64,000 nucleotides of DNA from Streptomyces sp. YS415. GTDB lineage: Bacteria; Actinomycetota; Actinomycetes; Streptomycetales; Streptomycetaceae. Under the pieces are notes generated by a model. It saw only the letters and a list, made by a program, of their open reading frames with translations, ran no database searches and was not told the DNA's origin. This document shows, piece by piece, positions 59,543 to 64,000 of the stretch (position 1 is its first letter; every line of letters starts with the position of its first letter). The position numbers and the translations under genes were made by a program. The stretch lies in NCBI RefSeq assembly GCF_023544665.1, contig NZ_JAMJFL010000037.1:1-64000 (forward strand). Direction: 5' to 3'.

Positions 59543-59556
59543 TGGGAGCGCTCCCA
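59543..59556. promoter_or_regulatory. CebR-type box 2, perfect consensus
   Basis: TGGGAGCGCTCCCA, exact 14-bp palindrome, just downstream of the predicted start site. It would block transcription when no cellobiose or cellotriose is present. Confidence 0.92.
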
Positions 59557-59575
59557 CCCCACCGGTTCGGGTCGG

Positions 59576-59605
59576 ACTGTAGGAGTCCGTCCATGTTCCT
59601 GACAA
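59576..59605 (-). promoter_or_regulatory. Promoter of the cellulase operon
   Basis: On the minus strand TTGTCA (59605-59600) and TACAGT (59581-59576) are 18 bp apart, a good match to the vegetative HrdB consensus. Transcription would start near 59569, immediately upstream of boxes 2 and 1. Confidence 0.7.
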
Positions 59606-59690
59606 CCCTGTGCGCGCGAATGCGTCGAAGGGATTTCGAAGCCGCAGGTCAGGCACGCACGTCCGCAACCTTTCGACGGGCTCCGGGAGT

Positions 59691-59704
59691 TGGGAGCGCT
59701 CCCG
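59691..59704. promoter_or_regulatory. CebR-type box 3, upstream copy
   Basis: TGGGAGCGCTCCCG, one base from consensus. It lies about 90 bp upstream of the predicted -35 and 30 bp past the LacI gene stop. Its centre is 148 bp from box 2, so DNA looping between tetramers is possible. Confidence 0.8.
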
Positions 59705-59733
59705 AAAGTTTCGGCCGGGCCCGTTCTCGGCCC

Positions 59734-60756
59734 TCAGGCCGAGTCGCGCACCACCAGCCGGGTGCGCAGGATGACATGGCGCCAGGCGACTTCCGGCTGT
59801 TCCATCTCCTCCATCAGCAGCCGCACCATGGTCCGCCCGATCTCCTCCAGCGGCTGCCGGACCGTCGTCAGCGACGGCTCGGTGTGCCGGGCGAGCGGGA
59901 AGTCGTCGAAGCCGATCACCGCGACGTCCTCGGGCACCCGTCGGCCGGCCGCCCGCAGCACCCCGAGCGCCGCGGCGGCCATGGTGTCCGAGGCGGCGAA
60001 GACGGCGTCCACGTCCGGGTGCCGGGCGAGGAGTTCGGCCGTCGCCCGGCGCCCGCTGTCCTCGGTGAAGTCACCCTCGACGACCAGCGAGGCAACGTCC
60101 TCCACACCGGCGGCGGCCAGCGCCTCCCGGTACCCGCGCAGCCGGCACCGGGCGACGTACATGTCCAGCGGCCCGGTGACGGCGGCGATCCTCCGGCGCC
60201 CCCCGCGCAGCAGATGCTCGACCGCGCCGCGGGCGCCGCCGACGTTGTCCGCGTCCACGTAGGTGACGTGCTCGTCGCCCGAGCGGCGGCCGAGCAGCAC
60301 CGTGGGCAGTCCGGCGTCGGCGAGCATGTCCGGCAGCCGGTCCTCGGCCCGCACGGACATCAGCAGGACCCCGTCCACCCGTCCGCCGCGCGCGTACTCG
60401 ACGAAGCGCCGCCGCTCGACGTCCGTGCGGACCAGGGTGAGCAGCAGCTGCACCGACGTGTCGGCGAGGGCGTCACCGACTGAGCGGATGATCTCCGAGA
60501 AGAAGGGCTCCCCGAACTGCCGCCAGTCCCGTTCGGTCAGCGCCAGCGCCACCGCGTCCGCGCGCCGCCCGGCCAGGGAACGGGCCGCCAGATTGGGCAC
60601 GTAGCCCAGTTCGTCGATGGCCCGCTCGACGGCCCGGCGCGTGGACTCCTTCACGCCGGCCGCGTTGTTGATGACGCGCGAGACGGTGCCGCGCCCGACA
60701 CCGGCGAGAGCCGCGACTTCCTCCAGCGTCGGCGAGCCAGGGCGCTGCCTGCCCAT
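59734..60756 (-). CDS. LacI-family transcriptional regulator (340 aa)
   Basis: HTH at about 8-30: TLEEVAALAGVGRGTVSRVINN. The hinge-type segment RRAVERAIDELGYVPNLAARSL follows, then a sugar-binding domain ending in the usual VAVIGFDDFPLARHTEPSLTTVRQP (parts: VAVIGFDDF and PSLTTVRQP). ATG 60756 follows GGGGGTGG; a GTG two codons earlier is also possible. It is directly upstream of the cellulase promoter on the same strand. It may be a local cellulase regulator using TGGGAGCGCTCCCA; the true CebR is usually beside the cebEFG transporter, which is not in this window. Confidence 0.92.
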   Translation of the reverse strand: MGRQRPGSPTLEEVAALAGVGRGTVSRVINNAAGVKESTRRAVERAIDELGYVPNLAARSLAGRRADAVALALTERDWRQFGEPFFSEIIRSVGDALADTSVQLLLTLVRTDVERRRFVEYARGGRVDGVLLMSVRAEDRLPDMLADAGLPTVLLGRRSGDEHVTYVDADNVGGARGAVEHLLRGGRRRIAAVTGPLDMYVARCRLRGYREALAAAGVEDVASLVVEGDFTEDSGRRATAELLARHPDVDAVFAASDTMAAAALGVLRAAGRRVPEDVAVIGFDDFPLARHTEPSLTTVRQPLEEIGRTMVRLLMEEMEQPEVAWRHVILRTRLVVRDSA

Positions 60757-60819
60757 AACCACCCCCAGGGCACCCGATCTTACGGGCCGCGCCCCGCTGT
60801 GATCGAACGCCCCGGAGGA

Positions 60820-62409
60820 TCAGCCGGAGTACCGCTCCCGCAGCTCGATCTTGCGTACCTTTCCGGACACCGTCATCGGGAAGGAATCGAGCACCCGCAC
60901 CCTGGCCGGGATCTTGTAATGGGCCAACTGTCCCGCGCAGAACGCCCGTACGTCCTCCAGCGTGGGCGGGTCGGCCGGGTCGCGGGGGATGACGCAGGCC
61001 AGCACCTCCTCGCCGTACCGCTCGTGCGGCACGCCGATCACCTGCACGTCGGCGATCTTCGGGTGGCCGTAGAGGAACTCCTCGATCTCGCGCGGGTAGA
61101 TGTTCTCGCCGCCCCGGATGATCATGTCCTTGATGCGGCCGACGATCTCGACATAGCCGTCCTCGCGCATCACGGCGAGATCGCCGGTGTGCATCCAGCG
61201 GGCGGGGTCGACGGCCTCCGCGGTCTTGTCGGGTTCGTTCCAATAGCCGAGCATCACGCCGTAGCCGCGGGTGCACAACTCCCCTGCCGTGCCCCGGGGT
61301 CGGGTGATCCCGGTGGCGGGGTCGACGATCTTCACCTCGACGTGCGGCAGGACGCGGCCGACGGTTCCGGTGCGGTGCTCCAGGTCGTCGTCCATCCGGG
61401 TCTGGAGCGAGACGGGGGAGGTCTCGGTCATGCCGTAGCAGATGGACACCTGCTCCATGTGCATCTCGGCGACCACCCGTTTCATCACCTCCACCGGGCA
61501 GGGCGAGCCCGCCATGATGCCGGTGCGCAGCGAGGAGAGGTCGTAGCGCGCGAAGTCGGGCAGGTTCAGCTCCGCGATGAACATGGTCGGGACGCCGTAC
61601 AGCGAGGTGCACCGCTCCTGCTGAACGGCCTCCAGCGTGGCTTTCGGGTCGAAGGAGGGGGCCGGGATCACGATGCAGGCACCGTGGGAGGTAGCGGCCA
61701 GATTCCCCATGACCATGCCGAAACAGTGATAGAACGGGACCGGAAGACACACCCGGTCCTGCTCGGTGTAGCCGATCGACTCCCCCACGAAATAGCCGTT
61801 GTTGAGGATGTTGTGGTGGGAGAGGGTGGCCCCCTTCGGGAAGCCCGTGGTGCCCGAGGTGTACTGGATGTTGACCGCGTCGTCGCAGCTCAGGTCGTCC
61901 GGCAGGGCGCGCGGGACGGCGCGGCCGAGCAGTGCCTGCCAGCTCGGGTCGCCGAAATACACGGCCTCGCGCAGCCCGGGGCAGTTGCCCCGCACCTCGT
62001 CCACCATGGCCCGGTAGTCGCTGCCCTTGTGGCCGAGGGAGGCGAAGAGCAGGGAGATCCCGGCCTGCTTGAGCACGTACTCGACCTCGTGCACCCGGTA
62101 CGCCGGGTTGATGTTCACCATGATCGCGCCGATCCGGGCGGTGGCGTACTGCACGAGCACCCACTCGGGGCAGTTGACCGCCCAGATCCCGACCCGGTCG
62201 CCCTTGACGATCCCGCTCGCCAGCAGCGCGTACGCCAGCTCGTCGACGTCCGCGATGAGCCGGGCGTACGTCCAGCGCCGCCCCGACGGGACGTCGACCA
62301 GCGCCTCCCGCTGCGGCCAGGTGGCGGCGGTGCGGGCCAGGTTGTCCCCGATCGTGTCACCGAGCAGCGCGGTCGCGCCGGTTCCGTGCGTGTACGACAG
62401 TGCGGTCAC
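60820..62409 (-). CDS. AMP-binding acyl-CoA synthetase 1 (529 aa)
   Basis: Adenylate-forming ligase of the FadD/medium-chain acyl-CoA synthetase type. P-loop YTSGTTGFPKG lies near 182-192, YGMTETSP near 335, WMHTGDLAVM near 405 and GRIKDMIIRGGENIYP near 425. The C-terminal Lys is in TVSGKVRKIELR near 518. GTG start overlaps the stop of the preceding synthetase gene (GTGA). Acyl specificity is not readable; the closest architecture is that of long/medium-chain fatty acid CoA ligases. Confidence 0.94.
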   Translation of the reverse strand: MTALSYTHGTGATALLGDTIGDNLARTAATWPQREALVDVPSGRRWTYARLIADVDELAYALLASGIVKGDRVGIWAVNCPEWVLVQYATARIGAIMVNINPAYRVHEVEYVLKQAGISLLFASLGHKGSDYRAMVDEVRGNCPGLREAVYFGDPSWQALLGRAVPRALPDDLSCDDAVNIQYTSGTTGFPKGATLSHHNILNNGYFVGESIGYTEQDRVCLPVPFYHCFGMVMGNLAATSHGACIVIPAPSFDPKATLEAVQQERCTSLYGVPTMFIAELNLPDFARYDLSSLRTGIMAGSPCPVEVMKRVVAEMHMEQVSICYGMTETSPVSLQTRMDDDLEHRTGTVGRVLPHVEVKIVDPATGITRPRGTAGELCTRGYGVMLGYWNEPDKTAEAVDPARWMHTGDLAVMREDGYVEIVGRIKDMIIRGGENIYPREIEEFLYGHPKIADVQVIGVPHERYGEEVLACVIPRDPADPPTLEDVRAFCAGQLAHYKIPARVRVLDSFPMTVSGKVRKIELRERYSG

Positions 62410-64000
62410 CGGAAGTCCTCCTCGCGGTACTCGTCGGCCGAGCCGGCCGCCGTGGCCTCGCGCAGTTCGACCCGGCGGATCTTGCCGGAGACGGTCTTGG
62501 GCAGGGGCGCGAACTCCAGGCGGCGGACGCGCTTGTACGGGGCGAGCACCTCGCGGGAGTGCTCGAAGAGGACCTTCGCGGTGCCGGGACCCGGCTCCCA
62601 GCCGTCGGCGAGCGTGACGTACGCCTTGGGGACGGCGAGGCGCAGGTCGTCCGGGGCGGGCACCACGGCGGCCTCGGCGACCGCCTCGTGCTCCAGCAGC
62701 GCGCTCTCCAGCTCGAAGGGACTGATCTTGTAGTCGCTCGCCTTGAAGACGTCGTCACTGCGCCCGACGTACGTCAGGTATCCGTCCTCGTCCCTGGACG
62801 CGACATCGCCGGTGCGGTAGTAGCCGCCCGCCATCGCCTCCGCCGTACGGTCGGGGTCGCCGTGGTAGCCGGTCATCAGGCCGACCGGGCGGGCCGACAG
62901 GTCGAGCGCGATCTCGCCCTCGGTGGCGCCGGGCGCGCCGGTCACCGGGTCCAGCAACTCCACCCGGTAGCCGGGACCGGGGCGGCCCATGGCGCCGGTC
63001 TTCAGCGGCTGGCCGGGGCTGTTGGCGATCTGGACGGCGGTCTCGGTCTGGCCGAAGCCGTCCCGGACGGTGACGCCCCATGCCCGCCGGACCTGTTCGA
63101 TGACCTCGGGGTTCAGCGGCTCCCCCGCCGCCACCGCCTCGCGCGGCGGGGTGCGCAGGGCGGTCAGGTCGGCCTGGATGAGCATCCGCCACACCGTCGG
63201 CGGGGCGCAGAAGGTCGTGACGCCCGCCCGGTCCATCTCGGCCATCAGCCGGGCCGCGTCGAAGCGCGTGTAGTTGTGCAGGAAGACGGTCGCCTCGGCG
63301 TTCCACGGCGCGAACAGGTTGGACCAGGCGTGCTTGGCCCAGCCCGGCGAGGAGATGTTGAGGTGCACGTCGCCGGGGCGCAGGCCGATCCAGTACATGG
63401 TGGCGAGGTGGCCGACCGGGTACGAGAGGTGGGTGTGCTCGACGAGCTTGGGGCGGGCCGTGGTCCCGGAGGTGAAGTAGAGCATCAGCGGGTCGTCGCC
63501 GCGGGTGGGGCCGTCCGGGGTGAAGCCGGCGGGGGCGGTGCGGGCGTCCTCGTACGCGTGCCAGCCCTCGCGGGCGCCGCCGACGGCGATACGGGTGTAG
63601 TCACCGGGCACCTCGGCGAACTTGCCGGTGTCCTCGGACCGCACGATCACCTGCCGGACCCGCCCGCGCTCCACCCGGTCGCGCAGATCGGCGGGGCCGA
63701 GCAGCGGGGTGGCCGGGATGACGACGGCCCGCAGCTTCATGGCGGCCAGCGCGGTCTCCCACAGCTCGGTCTGGTTGCCGAGCATGACCAGGATCCGGTC
63801 CTCGGCGCCGACGCCCCGCGCGCGCAGCCAGTTGGCGACCCGGTCGGAGCGGGCGGACAGCTCGGCGAACGTCAGTCGCGCCTCGGTGCCGTCCTCCTCG
63901 ACGATGTGCAGCGCGGTGCGGTCATTGCCGTCCGCGATGACGTCGAACCAGTCGAGCGCCCAGTTGAACCGCTCCGGCCGGGGCCACGCGAACCCCGCGC
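62406..64000 (-). CDS. AMP-binding acyl-CoA synthetase 2, 5' end outside window
   Basis: The frame is open from the window edge (64000) to the TGA at 62406 (530 residues visible), so only a short N-terminal part is missing. Visible motifs: RFNWALDWFDVIA at the start, P-loop YFTSGTTARPK (Ala-Arg in place of the usual Gly-x), GFGQTETAV, YYRTGDVASRDEDGYLTYVGRSDDVFKASDYKI (parts: YYRTGDVASRDEDGY and GRSDDVFKASDYKI) and the terminal TVSGKIRRVELR with the catalytic Lys. It resembles the acetoacetyl/medium-chain AcsM-like subgroup. Coupled by GTGA to the next synthetase. Confidence 0.93.
   Translation of the reverse strand, partial: AGFAWPRPERFNWALDWFDVIADGNDRTALHIVEEDGTEARLTFAELSARSDRVANWLRARGVGAEDRILVMLGNQTELWETALAAMKLRAVVIPATPLLGPADLRDRVERGRVRQVIVRSEDTGKFAEVPGDYTRIAVGGAREGWHAYEDARTAPAGFTPDGPTRGDDPLMLYFTSGTTARPKLVEHTHLSYPVGHLATMYWIGLRPGDVHLNISSPGWAKHAWSNLFAPWNAEATVFLHNYTRFDAARLMAEMDRAGVTTFCAPPTVWRMLIQADLTALRTPPREAVAAGEPLNPEVIEQVRRAWGVTVRDGFGQTETAVQIANSPGQPLKTGAMGRPGPGYRVELLDPVTGAPGATEGEIALDLSARPVGLMTGYHGDPDRTAEAMAGGYYRTGDVASRDEDGYLTYVGRSDDVFKASDYKISPFELESALLEHEAVAEAAVVPAPDDLRLAVPKAYVTLADGWEPGPGTAKVLFEHSREVLAPYKRVRRLEFAPLPKTVSGKIRRVELREATAAGSADEYREEDFR

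Noticed and set aside
60799..62733. 644-codon plus-strand frame opposite the acyl-CoA synthetases
   Set aside because: Antisense to two clear AMP-binding enzymes; no recognisable domain.

Overview
The window reads as chromosomal DNA of a Streptomyces species. GC content is very high with strong third-position GC bias, GTG starts are frequent, TTA codons are nearly absent, and stop/start overlaps (ATGA, GTGA) are common. The gene content matches what I recall of the S. coelicolor SCO6195-SCO6262 neighbourhood run in reverse; I could not check that synteny. I see no insertion sequence, prophage, CRISPR array, tRNA or rRNA gene.

Layout. 1-10.5 kb: an incomplete low-complexity protein and a SNF2-family helicase, then a sugar-uptake locus (lipoprotein binding protein, permease, ATPase, ROK sugar kinase and a small membrane protein) with a GntR regulator and a divergent inositol-dehydrogenase-like oxidoreductase. 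Two copies of a palindrome, TGTCCGGACA, flank the regulator and probably make these genes one regulon. 10.5-16.3 kb: a cytochrome P450, a two-component system, a small membrane protein, an RNase Sa-type secreted ribonuclease, a DHFR-like reductase and an SDR. 16.3-23.5 kb: allantoicase, allantoinase, an IclR-type regulator (AllR-like), a protein of unknown function, a MobA-like nucleotidyltransferase and malate synthase. 23.5-34 kb: Rdx protein, HipA-like kinase, amidohydrolase with NCS1 permease and TetR regulator, two divergent NIS siderophore synthetases, and a VWA/secreted protein pair. 34-39.6 kb: HxlR regulator/aminotransferase, phosphatase, thioesterase, HxlR/MFS exporter pair. 39.7-51.6 kb: xanthine/urate permease, 8-oxoguanine deaminase, uricase, HIU hydrolase, OHCU decarboxylase, a small regulator pair, hydroxypyruvate isomerase, tartronate semialdehyde reductase, catalase and glyoxylate carboligase. 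52.5-60.8 kb: a cellulose-degradation operon (GH12, GH3, GH6, LPMO) behind a LacI regulator. 60.8-64 kb: two overlapping acyl-CoA synthetase genes, the second cut by the window end.

How it works together. The purine genes lead from guanine/8-oxoguanine through urate, HIU, OHCU, allantoin and allantoate to glyoxylate. Glyoxylate then enters central metabolism through malate synthase or through carboligase, isomerase and reductase to glycerate. Catalase would remove the peroxide made by uricase. The scattered promoters are tied together by two recurring inverted repeats that I found by eye. Element A is TTCCR-N5-YRGAA (R = A/G, Y = C/T, with small deviations), in pairs exactly 21 bp apart at four loci. 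Element B is TTCAAC-N5-GTTGAA, whose right arm forms the -35 box in at least three promoters. This two-operator regulon is the most interesting regulatory structure in the window.

The cellulase operon has a recognisable promoter followed by two CebR-type boxes (TGGGAGCGCTCCCA and a one-mismatch copy), with a third box upstream. Its first two genes contain TTA codons, so it should depend on the bldA leucyl-tRNA. P450 and two small unknown genes also carry TTA.
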